From positions 1 through 64,000 of the forward strand of contig JASLNT010000118.1 in the NCBI GenBank assembly GCA_030745875.1: a DNA stretch of 64,000 bases. The letters are read 5' to 3'. The notes under the pieces were generated by a model. It did no database searches and was not told the DNA's origin. It saw only the letters and a list, made by a program, of their open reading frames with translations. Made by a program: the position numbers and the translations under genes. Below, piece by piece: positions 42,201 to 51,600 of the stretch (positions are counted from its first letter, which is position 1; every line of letters begins with the position of its first letter). This stretch comes from Phycisphaerae bacterium. GTDB lineage: Bacteria > Planctomycetota > Phycisphaerae > SM23-33.

Positions 42201-42261
42201 TCGCAACGGTGAGCAACAGCATAACACCGAAACCCAAATTCAGTTTTGTGCGTATGCTCAT
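39247..42261 (-). CDS. CHASE3-HAMP hybrid histidine kinase with two receivers and a degenerate HPt
   Basis: 1004 residues from the ATG at 42261 (GGAG 8 nt upstream, MSIRTKLNLGFG membrane start). Order: membrane helix, CHASE3-type sensor (METGQRGFCITGNDEFLEPY), second helix, HAMP, coiled coil, HisKA (FLANMSHEIRTPMNGVLGM, His phosphosite), HATPase (DTGIGIPAARMNRLFKTFSQVDTSTTRKYGGTGLGL), receiver 1 (LIVDDN, LLDNFMPGVDG, LTKPI), receiver 2 (LLAEDS, LMDCQMPEMDG, SKPI) and a C-terminal HPt-like helical bundle. In the HPt, AAHxLKGS is AAVAMKGS: Val941 replaces the phospho-accepting His. The last domain therefore cannot pass phosphate in the usual way. No output regulator is nearby. Confidence 0.92.
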   Translation of the reverse strand: MSIRTKLNLGFGVMLLLTVAMGLTVLHNMADVKRAFAVVVERDAHVMANARQLSKLVVDMETGQRGFCITGNDEFLEPYWRGSVEFNRLLARQKKLIAHDPDQTRRLDRIERMVSQWRCQAAEPEIAARRNSEGHPDTLRNVAAQLEAGIGKTLIDRIRQEFDTFVDVEKKLAAQSYRNASVTTAWTRNLAAGILLVATCLGLFVAAMIGKAVASPLTKLVKGAEAVGRGRLQTRINIASSDEIGDLAQAFNAMTSNLQRAASARRQDEQRLTYAQEKLQEQVLQLEQTQASTLGMMEDLEQEVVERKRTEAAFEHANAGLEKAIERANLLAEEAAAATIAKSEFLANMSHEIRTPMNGVLGMTGLLLDTDLTAEQQDYAGIVQTCGQQLLTLINDILDFSKIEAGKLDMDIIDFDLRTTVEDACDIIVAKVRDKGLTFSCFIDPETPTLLRGDPGRLKQVMINLANNAVKFTESGEVAISVTLESETQTRAVIRCSVRDTGIGIPAARMNRLFKTFSQVDTSTTRKYGGTGLGLAISKQITEIMGGRIGVESEDGAGSTFWFTAILDKQPADSHQTPIELNDIANTRVLIVDDNSTNRRILQAYLSAWGCRPTETTCADEALAALQAGVNEGDPFELALLDNFMPGVDGESLGREIKADPELSDVILVMLASAAQAGDAERMRQVGFAAYLTKPIKQTQLLDCLRRVSGHPEESPEEPSETTVTGHSLSEERKQAVRILLAEDSVVNQTVALRILNAKLGYNADTVLNGVEAIESLSSKDYDIVLMDCQMPEMDGYDASRTIRDPNSTVRNHNIRIIAMTANAMKGDREKCLAAGMDDYVSKPINPQALAEAIERNLSDLDIEANVLRQETAPEAPSARVPEETADNLYDKRFAIRLAGGDERLFAELADIFLTESPNMLKRVRIAVCSGDLENAIDAAVAMKGSLGLLAAENAIDAVRALESAARSDDLQGARDAAAVLESKVAQLTSSLSHDTAKAAAYQP

Positions 42262-42884
42262 CTCGGACACTCCAAGGGCTTTGTCAAGTTCGAGGTGTCC
42301 GTCACAATCGGATATGCTTCGCGTCGTTTGGAGAACGTGCATAACAGTCCGGGGCCTAACGTGCGGGGCGTTTCGCTAGCTTTCACCTGCATCTGGTCGA
42401 GTGCCTCGGATTATCGGCCCGTCCCCCCATGGGCGCATACTATTTCGCTTATTAACCCTGTCCCTATAGTTGTTTCGGATGTCTTCTGGGGGCTCTTTAA
42501 CAAGCGTGCGCATACAACTGACCAAGAAAATCCAATTGTCTGCAGATCAACTGTTCGTTAGTATTCGCCTTCAGATTGTGCGGGACGGTAAGTTGTCAAT
42601 AAGTAATCCAGTTCAGGGAAATCGATCATGTTCAGGGAAGCTGCACAGGTGAGTCTTTCCGTGCTTTTGCCGGTTGCGATGTTGGGCCGCCAAGACGGTG
42701 GCCCGGCGGGGAGTGGATTATCCGGCGGACTTTAGCGATCGGCTTTTCCGACCGGCGGATGTGCTGCTTGTATTTGTTCGTCTCCAGGCGATGATCGATA
42801 ACCCACTGGTGAAACAACGTCTCGGTCAGAACGCCTGATTGCTCATGCGGGGCATATATCGGTCGATACGCCGAATTCCAATTG
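42262..42884. other. Intergenic region between the GH13 and CHASE3-kinase genes
   Basis: A 623-nt stretch between two minus-strand genes. It includes the upstream region of the kinase gene and the 3' flank of the GH13 gene. A stem (42684-42691 pairs with 42697-42704, 8 bp with a G-U, loop AAGAC) may be a terminator for the GH13 gene but has no T-run. Nothing else is supported; frames through it are short and lack ribosome-binding sites. Confidence 0.45.
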
Positions 42885-45800
42885 TCAAACCACGCAGCGT
42901 TTGCGTTTTCGTCGCAGCAGCAATGGAACCGCTGCGCCCAGCAAGACAAGCGTAACCGGTTCGGGGGTGGCTGTGATTTCCAGATCGACCCCCGGCGCAG
43001 ACGCCGCTTGGGAAAAGAACGCACGCAGGAGCACAAAGTCGTGCAGGTCGACCTTCCCGTCATTGTTGAAGTCTGCGTTATTAACGTCCGGGGGTCCCCC
43101 GAACTGCGCCACCAGATCATCGTAGTCATCGTCGTCGACATCACCGTCGCGGTCGCTGTCGCCCGGAAACAACTCGTGCCACGCCGCCGAGAACTCCAGA
43201 GGCGACGTCCAGTTCAGTTCGATCAGATCCGCGTCGTTGCGGTCGGCGCGGTCGTCGCCTGTAAAGTCGCCTCCAGCCCAGCCGGTGGAGCCTCCCCAGT
43301 TGTTACGAAGGATTTCAAGGTCATCTATGTCGATCAATCCGTCCAGATTCGCATCCCCGTACTCTGTAGCGAGAATCGTGCGAACCAGGCGATCGACGTC
43401 GCTCTGACCGGCCGGTCCGCCGTCCGCATCCAGATCGTCGTACCAGTCCGTCGAGCCGAATCGGTCGTAAAGGGCGTCGATGTCCCACTGGTCCGTGCCG
43501 AACTGCTGGTTGATGTTTCCGCGGCGCGCCAGAACCTGGCCGTACGTTGCAATAGAACCCGGAGCCCCTGACGTCTGGAGCACGGAGTCCAGAGCATATA
43601 GATCGATGTTGTCGACCAGTCCGTCGCCGTTAACGTCGGCTGCGGGATTGAACTCGGTATTCTGCGTGTACAACACATGCTCGAATCCCCATCCGAATCC
43701 GTCCACATCGTTTGACGCGATCAATCCGTCGAAGTTCAAGTCGCCTGGGCCCGCGCCGTTGAGCGTCTCGGTCAGCAGTCCGGTGAAACGCTGTACGTTC
43801 ACCGTACCGGTGGGTTCGAACGTAACCACCGTTGCAACGTGGTTTCCATGGGTCAGTCCGAAGAATCCGTAGGCGAACTTGTCGTGATCTATCCGCCCAG
43901 CCGAGCCCTCGCCGCCGATAGCGCGCAGGATAAGGTCCGCGTTGCTCGTCGCAGCCGGTTCGTCCAGGAATACATGCGCTGTGTCTGCGGTCATATCCGC
44001 CGAGCGAACTATCAGGTCCTGGTTTTCGGTGACTGTCGGAGACGACTCGAACGGTTGGAAGCCCTCTACGACCGATTCGGGCGGCAGGCGGTCAACGTAG
44101 ATCACTTTTTTGAAACTGCTGTATATCGCCGGGCCTCCGTCCGTGCGATGCCTGAATGCGCGGGCCTCGATGAAATGCACTCCTTCAGCCAGGCCTGTCG
44201 TGTCGATGTTCTGCACAAACTCACCGTCGCCCGTCCAGCCCGGATCGCCCAGACCGCCCGGACCTATCAGGGGCTGGCGCTTGTCGGTGAATTCCTCGAA
44301 ACCGTAGCTGACGGAGCCCGGTGCGGTGGAATCCACGTGACCGTTTCCGTTTATGTCGATCCCGTCGTCGACCTTGAGAATCGCATTATCGCCGTCGGCC
44401 CAGACGTCGCGATGGACGCCCAACAGATTCACCGGAACGGTCTGCAGGCTGACTGTCAGCGTGTCGCCCGTGACAACGTGCAGGTCGGTAAGCCGCGTCA
44501 CTCCGTTGCTGTACCCGTTGGCCTCGGGCGTCGCCCCGGTCAGCACCGACGATACGCCCGACAGTTCCAGGCCCGCCGGAGCCTGAGGACCGCTCAGGCC
44601 GTACACCAATGCGCCGGTGGCGTGATAGATGCTGTTGAAGTTCAGGTCGTACGACGAGTTTCGAAGGAATCGCACGTTTGCCGTACCGTCACCGTTGACG
44701 ACAATGAGTTCGGAGATGTCGTTGTGCGGGTCGATCGACGAATTGGCCGCAATGCCCGTTAGCTCGATAAGCGGCGTGCCTGGCGCGAAGGTGGTCTGGA
44801 TGGTGCGGCTGTCGTAGCCCGCATCCGTGCGGTTGCTCAGCAGTACGATCGCCGAACCGGCCCGTTCGAAAGCGAATATCTCTTTTTCGATCCATCGTTC
44901 CAGGTAATTCCCGCGTCCATGCGTGTTTCTCACGCCCACCAGGCGCTTGGCGTAATCGCCCCATGCTCCGCCAATCGCATCTCCGCGTCCGTCCTTGGGG
45001 AAGTCGCGATTGTCTCCGAACTCCTTACCGTTGAAGTAGACCACCGCGTTGCCCGGATGCATCAGGACGTACGCATGAGCCACGTTTGACAGTTCGGGGG
45101 CGTGTTCGTCGTGGCTTTGGACGAACATGACGCCTTGCGAACCGTTGTGCATACCGTCATCGTGGAAGTCCATCGACGCGTTGCGGATATCATACCAGTT
45201 ATTGACCAGCCCGTTTCCGGTGAGATTGCCCTGCAGGGCGAAGCTCAGCGGGAAGTCCAGCACGTCGCGATTCGCCCCGACAACGCCCGGCTGACCGGGA
45301 TCGATTGTCTTCTTGATGAATGTTTGAAGGTAGTTCTTATCTCCGTCGAACACTTCCTGGTAACTGAACACGTGCTTTGTCGAACCGTCCAGATTCAGTC
45401 GCGGGTTGGACCGATAGACCGCGCGGTCCAGGTAGTTCAGGGCGAATCCCTCGATATGCTTGGCGGCGTCTATGCGGAACCCGTCGACCCCCACGGTCTG
45501 CACCATCCACTGCATGTATCGCATGAGGTAACCCGTCGCGTTTTCGACCGTCGCATCCCCGGCCGTCGGGTCGCTCAAATTGAACGGATAGATCGGAATG
45601 TCGCCCTGGCCGGTCATCGGATCGTAGACGAATATGGGAGGTAGGTTCCGGTCGGGGTAGAAGCGGCTGTTGGCTGGATCGGGTACGTTCGCCAGTCGTC
45701 CGGCCCCGTCGGGGATCGTGCCGACCAGCGGAATGTTGCTCGGGTCGCCCGGGTCCACGGGATGGCGGATGTAGCTGTGGTTCTTGGCGTGGTCGATGTC

Positions 45801-46358
45801 TATCAACCCAGCCAGACGCCCTCGAATATCGCCCCATTCGAAGGCGGAGTTGAAATCTCCGTCGATATCGTGAGGCAGCGTGATCACCATGCCCGGATAG
45901 CCTCCCGCATCTACGAAGCCAGGCGTGCTCAGGTCCGAGAAACCGTTGTGGTTGATGATCGCGTCAATGTGCAGGTCCGCCCCGGCGCGGTGGAACATAT
46001 TAGCGACCGTCTTGAGCCCCGTCTCCGTACCGTAGAGAGTCGCATGCCTCGGGCCGCCAAGATCGAACCGGTCGTACACGTCGTACCCTACGGAGAAATC
46101 GCTGATATCGGCCCGTCCGGGCGGGGGGACCCATACCGAACCGTAACCTGCGACAAACAGATCGGCGCTGCGGTCGATCATGGTCGCCTGGGATGCTTCG
46201 AACCACTGCAGAAACGCGGGGGGAGAATTGTCTTCCGCCAAGGCTGTTGCGCTGAGCGAAAGAAGAATTACACACGCAATTATCCGGCGCGCCGCTACGC
46301 CTCCCAGCCGCCCGCCGCGCACTGAAGACGCAAGCCTTTTTGCTGTAAGATGAAGCAT
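42885..46358 (-). CDS. GH13 alpha-amylase-family enzyme with dockerin-type repeats and PEP-CTERM tail
   Basis: 1157 residues. Signal peptide (core about 24-40), then a GH13 (beta/alpha)8 domain with all four conserved regions: HIDAIINHN, GFRIDAAKH (nucleophile Asp297), EVFDG (acid/base Glu335) and QSHDEH (Asp417). A beta-rich mid-part follows. Near the C-terminus are about six calcium-binding dockerin type I-like segments (such as DLNFDGLIASNDVDGF, DVNGDGLVDNIDLYAL, DFNNDGKVDLHDFVLL), then the PEP-CTERM signal TPEPVTLVLLGAAVPLLLRRKRK. It should cleave alpha-glucans outside the cell and be attached or sorted through exosortase. No cohesin is visible here, so the dockerins may serve only as calcium-stabilised linkers. 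Confidence 0.88.
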   Translation of the reverse strand: MLHLTAKRLASSVRGGRLGGVAARRIIACVILLSLSATALAEDNSPPAFLQWFEASQATMIDRSADLFVAGYGSVWVPPPGRADISDFSVGYDVYDRFDLGGPRHATLYGTETGLKTVANMFHRAGADLHIDAIINHNGFSDLSTPGFVDAGGYPGMVITLPHDIDGDFNSAFEWGDIRGRLAGLIDIDHAKNHSYIRHPVDPGDPSNIPLVGTIPDGAGRLANVPDPANSRFYPDRNLPPIFVYDPMTGQGDIPIYPFNLSDPTAGDATVENATGYLMRYMQWMVQTVGVDGFRIDAAKHIEGFALNYLDRAVYRSNPRLNLDGSTKHVFSYQEVFDGDKNYLQTFIKKTIDPGQPGVVGANRDVLDFPLSFALQGNLTGNGLVNNWYDIRNASMDFHDDGMHNGSQGVMFVQSHDEHAPELSNVAHAYVLMHPGNAVVYFNGKEFGDNRDFPKDGRGDAIGGAWGDYAKRLVGVRNTHGRGNYLERWIEKEIFAFERAGSAIVLLSNRTDAGYDSRTIQTTFAPGTPLIELTGIAANSSIDPHNDISELIVVNGDGTANVRFLRNSSYDLNFNSIYHATGALVYGLSGPQAPAGLELSGVSSVLTGATPEANGYSNGVTRLTDLHVVTGDTLTVSLQTVPVNLLGVHRDVWADGDNAILKVDDGIDINGNGHVDSTAPGSVSYGFEEFTDKRQPLIGPGGLGDPGWTGDGEFVQNIDTTGLAEGVHFIEARAFRHRTDGGPAIYSSFKKVIYVDRLPPESVVEGFQPFESSPTVTENQDLIVRSADMTADTAHVFLDEPAATSNADLILRAIGGEGSAGRIDHDKFAYGFFGLTHGNHVATVVTFEPTGTVNVQRFTGLLTETLNGAGPGDLNFDGLIASNDVDGFGWGFEHVLYTQNTEFNPAADVNGDGLVDNIDLYALDSVLQTSGAPGSIATYGQVLARRGNINQQFGTDQWDIDALYDRFGSTDWYDDLDADGGPAGQSDVDRLVRTILATEYGDANLDGLIDIDDLEILRNNWGGSTGWAGGDFTGDDRADRNDADLIELNWTSPLEFSAAWHELFPGDSDRDGDVDDDDYDDLVAQFGGPPDVNNADFNNDGKVDLHDFVLLRAFFSQAASAPGVDLEITATPEPVTLVLLGAAVPLLLRRKRKRCVV

Positions 46359-46563
46359 TCGGCGGAGGCCTCCAGGTTTCCGCAGCAGCGGACGACGTAC
46401 GTGTTGATTATGCGGATTTCCCAGCCGTCTATCCTATGCGGAACTGGGGAAATCACCTGTTCTTATATACCACGCTGCAGGCGAAATGTCAAGAATGGAA
46501 ACCACGACGGCCGATCCGTGAGAATATCGCAATTCAGTCGGATACACTCGATCTGACCTGCTT

Positions 46564-47253
46564 TTACAATCGCCTGACATAGACTCGCGATATGAACTGG
46601 AGATTCCTTTGAAACGCGGTCCAGGACATGGTTGTGCGGCTGGTTCTGCTCGGCCAGGGATCACGCAGAACGACCTGCTGGAAGATCGGCTCGTTATTGC
46701 GCGGGTCTACGCGGTAGTAAACAGCCGTCAGCACGTACGCATGACCGATGGGCTGACCGCGAAGTCCAACAATCAGCGGCCAGCGGTTGGCGAGGTCTTT
46801 TACGATCGTGGATCCTCGCATGATATAGGGCGAAGCGTGAATTGTTGAGAATCGTCCGCGCGTGTCGGGCGCCCATCCGCTGAGTGCGGCCAGGATCATC
46901 GATGAGTTTCCAGGTCTGTCGACCTGGGCTCTGAATATTCGCTGGACGACCTGTTCCTGGGTCACGTACAGCCCGTGATAGTTCAAGGTCATCTGTATGC
47001 AGGCGGCCCAGCACCAGTTGGACTGTCTCTGTCTGCCCTGGGCTCGCGGTGCGGCGAAGTACTCGAATTCGTTCGATGGAATACCCGCTACATACAAACC
47101 GGGACTGACCTGGGCGATACTGGGCGGACGAGCAACGGTCGACGCCGGAGCATATCTGGGCCCGCGAATAGTTATCCCGGGCGAGCCGCACCCAGCGGCA
47201 AGCATGGACAACAGGAGTGCAAGAGTTGTAATGATTGTGGTTTTTCGCTTCAT
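46564..47253 (-). CDS. Papain-like cysteine protease lipoprotein
   Basis: A 229-residue lipoprotein (LAAGC, lipid Cys22). The catalytic domain has QRQSNWCWAACIQM with Cys81, GHAYVLTAVYY with His171 and LRDPWP with Asp198, the Cys-His-Asp set of the AvrRpt2/C39-like papain-type family. The segment between lipid and domain is Pro-rich. Such enzymes cut peptides or proteins at Gly-type sites; anchored in the envelope it may process exported proteins. It is 103 nt after the zinc-ribbon/TPR gene on the same strand, with no strong terminator seen between, so it could belong to that operon. Confidence 0.82.
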   Translation of the reverse strand: MKRKTTIITTLALLLSMLAAGCGSPGITIRGPRYAPASTVARPPSIAQVSPGLYVAGIPSNEFEYFAAPRAQGRQRQSNWCWAACIQMTLNYHGLYVTQEQVVQRIFRAQVDRPGNSSMILAALSGWAPDTRGRFSTIHASPYIMRGSTIVKDLANRWPLIVGLRGQPIGHAYVLTAVYYRVDPRNNEPIFQQVVLRDPWPSRTSRTTMSWTAFQRNLQFISRVYVRRL

Positions 47254-47356
47254 GTTCTTCCGCCTTGTACCTCGCTAATAGCGCAGGACGTTTTCTGTGA
47301 ATTATCGAATACCTTGACCGACGGGTGCTGCGGTTGTGCAGGGCCGATCGTTCGTC

Positions 47357-48682
47357 TTACTTCTTATAGACCTTCTCGGGGCTGGTCGATTTCTTTGGGG
47401 ATGACTTCTTCAACGCATCGAAAACCCAGTGATCTCCTTTGTATCCGAGGCGGAGAGCTTCCTGGGCTTCTTCTTCGGCTTCGGTTCGCCGACCTGCTCT
47501 GAAAAGCGAACCGGCCAGGTTGGCGTAGTAGTTTGGTGTGAACTTTGATCCGATCTTTATAGCTTGGCGATATTCGCCGGCGGCCTTGGTGTATAGCTTC
47601 TGGCTGTGGTATAGGTGTCCGTATTCGTTATGGCGATCGGCGTTGTTGGGGTCGAGTTCAATGGCCTTGCGGAGTGAGGTTTCGGCCTCAGCGTATTTCT
47701 TCTGTTTCGACTGCGCTCGGCTCAGTTTTCCCCAGGAGTCAGCGACCCGTGGTTTCAGTTTGACTGCCTGACGCAGCGCCGATTCGCCCTCGGCGGGCTT
47801 GTCCATGATGACCAGGTTGAAACCGAGATTCTCGTGGAAAACCGCTATAGTGGGATCCAGGCTGACCGCTTTGCGGTAGCAGGCGTCTGCCTCGCCGCGT
47901 TTTTCCTGTCTCGCCAGCGCCACGCCGAGGCGGTTGTGAGTTTCCGCTCGCTTCGGATCGACCCCCAGAGCCTCTCTGTAGGATGATACGGCCATGCTGA
48001 ATCGCCGAGTCCTGAAACATGCTTGTCCGAAGTTATCTTGATAATACGCGTTCTTGGGGTCCACGGAGAGTATCTCTTGGCATACATTGTACATTTCCTC
48101 CCACTTCTTCTGACAGTAGAGAGCCTTGGCGAGGTTGTTCTGGTAGACGGTGTGGCTGCTGTCGGATCCGGAGACGGCTTTTCTGAACAGAACTTCGGCT
48201 TCGGCGTACTTCTTCTCGTTGTACTTCGCCATGCCGCGCTGATTGAATTCGGCTGGCGTGCCGGGGGATGCGGTGATCGCAATCGGAGTTGGTTCCGGAG
48301 TGCTGCGCGTATCGGGATCCGGAAACGACAGGTCGTCAGCTCCGGCTTCTGTCCCGGTCGCACCGCTTGTCCCGCCGCCGGACGTGCCTGAATCGGGCCG
48401 ACCTCCTCCGTGGACAAGGTCTGGATAAGGATCAGTCGGATTACTCTTATCGTTCGGCCACGCCAGGTACACGACCACGCCTACAATCGCTAGCGCGACC
48501 ACGGCGCCCACGCCCCAGAGTATCGTTGTCCTGTCGACTCCCGCCGTTGCGGCGACAGGTTGTGCCTGTGCGACGGGCTGTGCGGTCGGCGCCAGGTCGG
48601 CTTCTACGGTCATCGGCGTACCGCAATTACCGCAGAATCTCTCATCCTGCCCCATCGGTTCGTTGCATTCTGTGCAGTTCAT
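47357..48682 (-). CDS. Zinc-ribbon, membrane-anchored TPR protein
   Basis: 441 residues. The N-terminus is a zinc ribbon (Cys3, Cys6, Cys17, Cys20), then a linker rich in Ala/Pro/Gln, one membrane helix (about 53-75) and a Ser/Gly/Thr-rich stretch. About eight TPR repeats fill the rest (for example MAKYNEKKYAEAEVLFRKAVSGS, AETHNRLGVALARQEKRGEADACYRKAVSLDP). AGGAGA precedes the ATG, and the stop of the upstream zinc-ribbon/ZU5 gene is only 14 nt away, so the two form an operon. The topology puts the zinc ribbon in the cytoplasm and the TPRs outside, or the reverse; a scaffold function is likely. Confidence 0.78.
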   Translation of the reverse strand: MNCTECNEPMGQDERFCGNCGTPMTVEADLAPTAQPVAQAQPVAATAGVDRTTILWGVGAVVALAIVGVVVYLAWPNDKSNPTDPYPDLVHGGGRPDSGTSGGGTSGATGTEAGADDLSFPDPDTRSTPEPTPIAITASPGTPAEFNQRGMAKYNEKKYAEAEVLFRKAVSGSDSSHTVYQNNLAKALYCQKKWEEMYNVCQEILSVDPKNAYYQDNFGQACFRTRRFSMAVSSYREALGVDPKRAETHNRLGVALARQEKRGEADACYRKAVSLDPTIAVFHENLGFNLVIMDKPAEGESALRQAVKLKPRVADSWGKLSRAQSKQKKYAEAETSLRKAIELDPNNADRHNEYGHLYHSQKLYTKAAGEYRQAIKIGSKFTPNYYANLAGSLFRAGRRTEAEEEAQEALRLGYKGDHWVFDALKKSSPKKSTSPEKVYKK

Positions 48683-48696
48683 CGCCTTTCTCCTGT

Positions 48697-51600
48697 CTAC
48701 TCGGAGTATTCCATGATTCGCTTGACAATATCCGTTAGGTACTTCTTCTCACGTCTGGTTACTGCAGGTATCGCTCGTCTGGGGTCGTTCCGTGGTCCTT
48801 CAAGAATGACTTCTATTATGGCGTTGCCAAGCTGTATCCACACCATGGGCTGTTGACCGTGGCTGTGAATCACAAGAAAGGCCTTTTGGCGGCTTTCCAG
48901 TGGGACAGTCCAGGAAGTGAAACCTTCATAGATGAGAGTATTGGGCGGCATGGGCGGAGAGGGCATAGTGGCTTCTTTTCTGTATTTCAGAAGAATCTGA
49001 CCGTCGCGCACGGCCGTTTCTGTCGTCTCGTACTCCCGGATGAAGAACGCAGCGCCATTCAGATTTCTCCCTATCGATCTGACTGGGAGGATATACTCCG
49101 TGCTCTTGATACCGGAATTTGCGGAAGTGTTCCTGTCCCTATCCCAAGACGGAGCCGCCGTACTCGTTCGCACGTCTTGCGGCCAGCCGTTGTCTGCGGC
49201 GAGTTCCTTTAGAATCTTCACGTAGTCGAGTTTGTCCCCGAGTCTGAGTCGCACAGCGGGCATACCATCGATGTTTGTGAATATCCCTCCCGTTTTCTTG
49301 GCGAAGTCCACATTGAACGTTTTGACAATTGGCCCGTCGGGTCCGGCTGTAGTTACGACCACGCGATAGTTCTTCTTCAAGCCAGTCTTGTCGAACGCAG
49401 AGACCGACATAATATCTTTCCCCAAGCCGGTCGCAATAGAAAGGGTCCTATAAATATTCCGACGGAACAATGAAGTAACGGGAATCGGCATGACACCAGG
49501 CTTGTTGTAGCCCAGTGCTTTCAGCGTAGTTGCCAGCATTACCGCGCTACCGTCCGACGGAGGGCTGTTGTTGGCGTAATATGTTTTGTTGGTGAGAAAT
49601 GGGCTTTGCTGGCCCGCATTGAATATCTCAACTTTCGCCAGTTCCGGATCGATCTGTCGATCGTACCAGCGATGCTTGTTGATGCCTCTGTTCTGACGGC
49701 TGAATGCGTTGCTGAGGTTAAGATTATCTCCCAGCGATTTCTTGTCTCGTTTGCGGGGAGGCATATTCTCGATCCGGAACACGATGGCGGGAGGGCCGGA
49801 GATATCTGTCCGGATAATCGGATTCCATCGCCCGCCGATCGGTAACCATTTCTTGTCGATTGACTGGTTCGGAAAAGTGTCTTGGCCAGTCCATTTCGGA
49901 GTATATGTGCGACCGTTATTGCCCAATGCCAGACAGAACGCAAAAGTGTACACTTGATGCCTGAGAAACGCGTTGGGTATCTTATCCACATCGGGTAGAA
50001 CAACGCTGACTCTGACCTCGATCAACGCCACCGGGCTCTGGCTGGGTCGAAGGGTCCCGGGGAACTGGTATCCACGGTAATCATAGCCGATGTGTGCAAT
50101 CGGGGCTTCACGCAGTCTGTAACGCGATGTGATGGCGGTCTGGTCTTCTTTCTGGAGCCATCCGACTAGGTTCCCGCCGGTAATCGATTCTGTCAAACGC
50201 AGAGCTCGGAAGCCCATGCTCTTGGCGGCCCCCACGAGCTGATTCCTGGGGGTGGTTAGCGCCCTTATACCACCAATAATGTTACGACTTTGTTCGCCGA
50301 ATTGCGCCAGTTGGATGATACACTTACCAGTCGCGCCGGTATCATAGCTTTTAGCTATCCGAACAGCTTCGTCAAAGAACATGTCGTTAATGACCCCCTC
50401 AAAGTCTCCTGTGGCCGCTTTTCGACCGACCTTCCAGGCCACTTCGGGCCAGTTGACATCGTTGATTGCATCGGGTGAGATCATCGTTCGGACAACTTTG
50501 ATCCTCAGGCTTCTCTTGGTGTATGATCGTTGTGCCAGGTACTCGCCTACGGATTGAGAGATCACCGGCGGATAGAGTGTGGAGAACTTGTCGAGTCCTT
50601 CGGGCCCCCTGAAGTTCTCGGCGGGAGATTGTGCGAATATCCGTCCGCCATTGGTGATTATGGTCCTTCGAGGAATCTCACCGACCGGTGCGTCGGGCCG
50701 ATGACCGTCAAAGAAAGAATACTTCCGTCCGCGTGGGTTGCTGGAATTGAAATCTTCGCGGAAATAGTAATATATCTCTGGTCCGAATGGGGCCATGCCG
50801 CTGGTGTGCATCGCCAACTCTTCCTGGAGATGAACGGGGCTGTAGAGCAATCGTTCATCATTTATTCTACGGTGGCCTAATGATCTACCGTGAAACATGC
50901 GAAGGAACGCCCAGCTGGTCTTGATGTTGATTTGCTCGGCTGTTGACGGACGCTTCTGGATATTACTAGTGCGGGCGAATTCTCTCAGGCCTTTGTGATA
51001 AGTCTCTACAGATGTGTTGTAGTATTTCTTCCAGAGGTTTCGCGTCTCCCGTGACTGCTGTCGGAAGAGCAACTCGTTCATGAAGCCTTTCCAGAACAAC
51101 GCACGTACTCTCAAAGGAGGGAAGTTTGACCGCTCGGCCAACTTATGGAAGCGATTCTCAGCGGCGATGATGATTTCCTGATCTGTTTCGACGGTGGGCC
51201 TCTTCCATTCGAAAAGGTCCATTGTCTGGGCAAAGTATTTCTCATCGGGGTTGTATTCACGGGTGGAACGCAGAAGCAGCTTCCTCCACTCCTCCCTGTT
51301 GTACAACGCCAGAAAGTACCGCCCTCCCACAAGGCCGTAGCACTCGAAACTTCCGCGCGAGTCTGGTATGGTCCGCCACGCGGGCTCACCGCGGATAAAA
51401 ACCCTGATGCTCTGATTCTCCGGGCCGTCGGGGCGAGGGTACGCCAGGCGGTCGTTTTGAGGGGGTGGTGACGTTGCGGCATGAGCGGTGCTGCAGAACA
51501 GGCCGTCGAGCCATCCTCCGCCTTGTGCAGTGGTTGTCGGTTCCGTGCGGTTGGGGGTCAGGCGGATCGTGATCGGTTTGTGCGTGTAAATCGCCGGTTC

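Noticed and set aside
42632..43144. 170-codon minus-strand frame across the GH13 gene end
   Set aside because: Low-complexity Met/Thr product that overlaps the real dockerin/PEP-CTERM frame in another phase.
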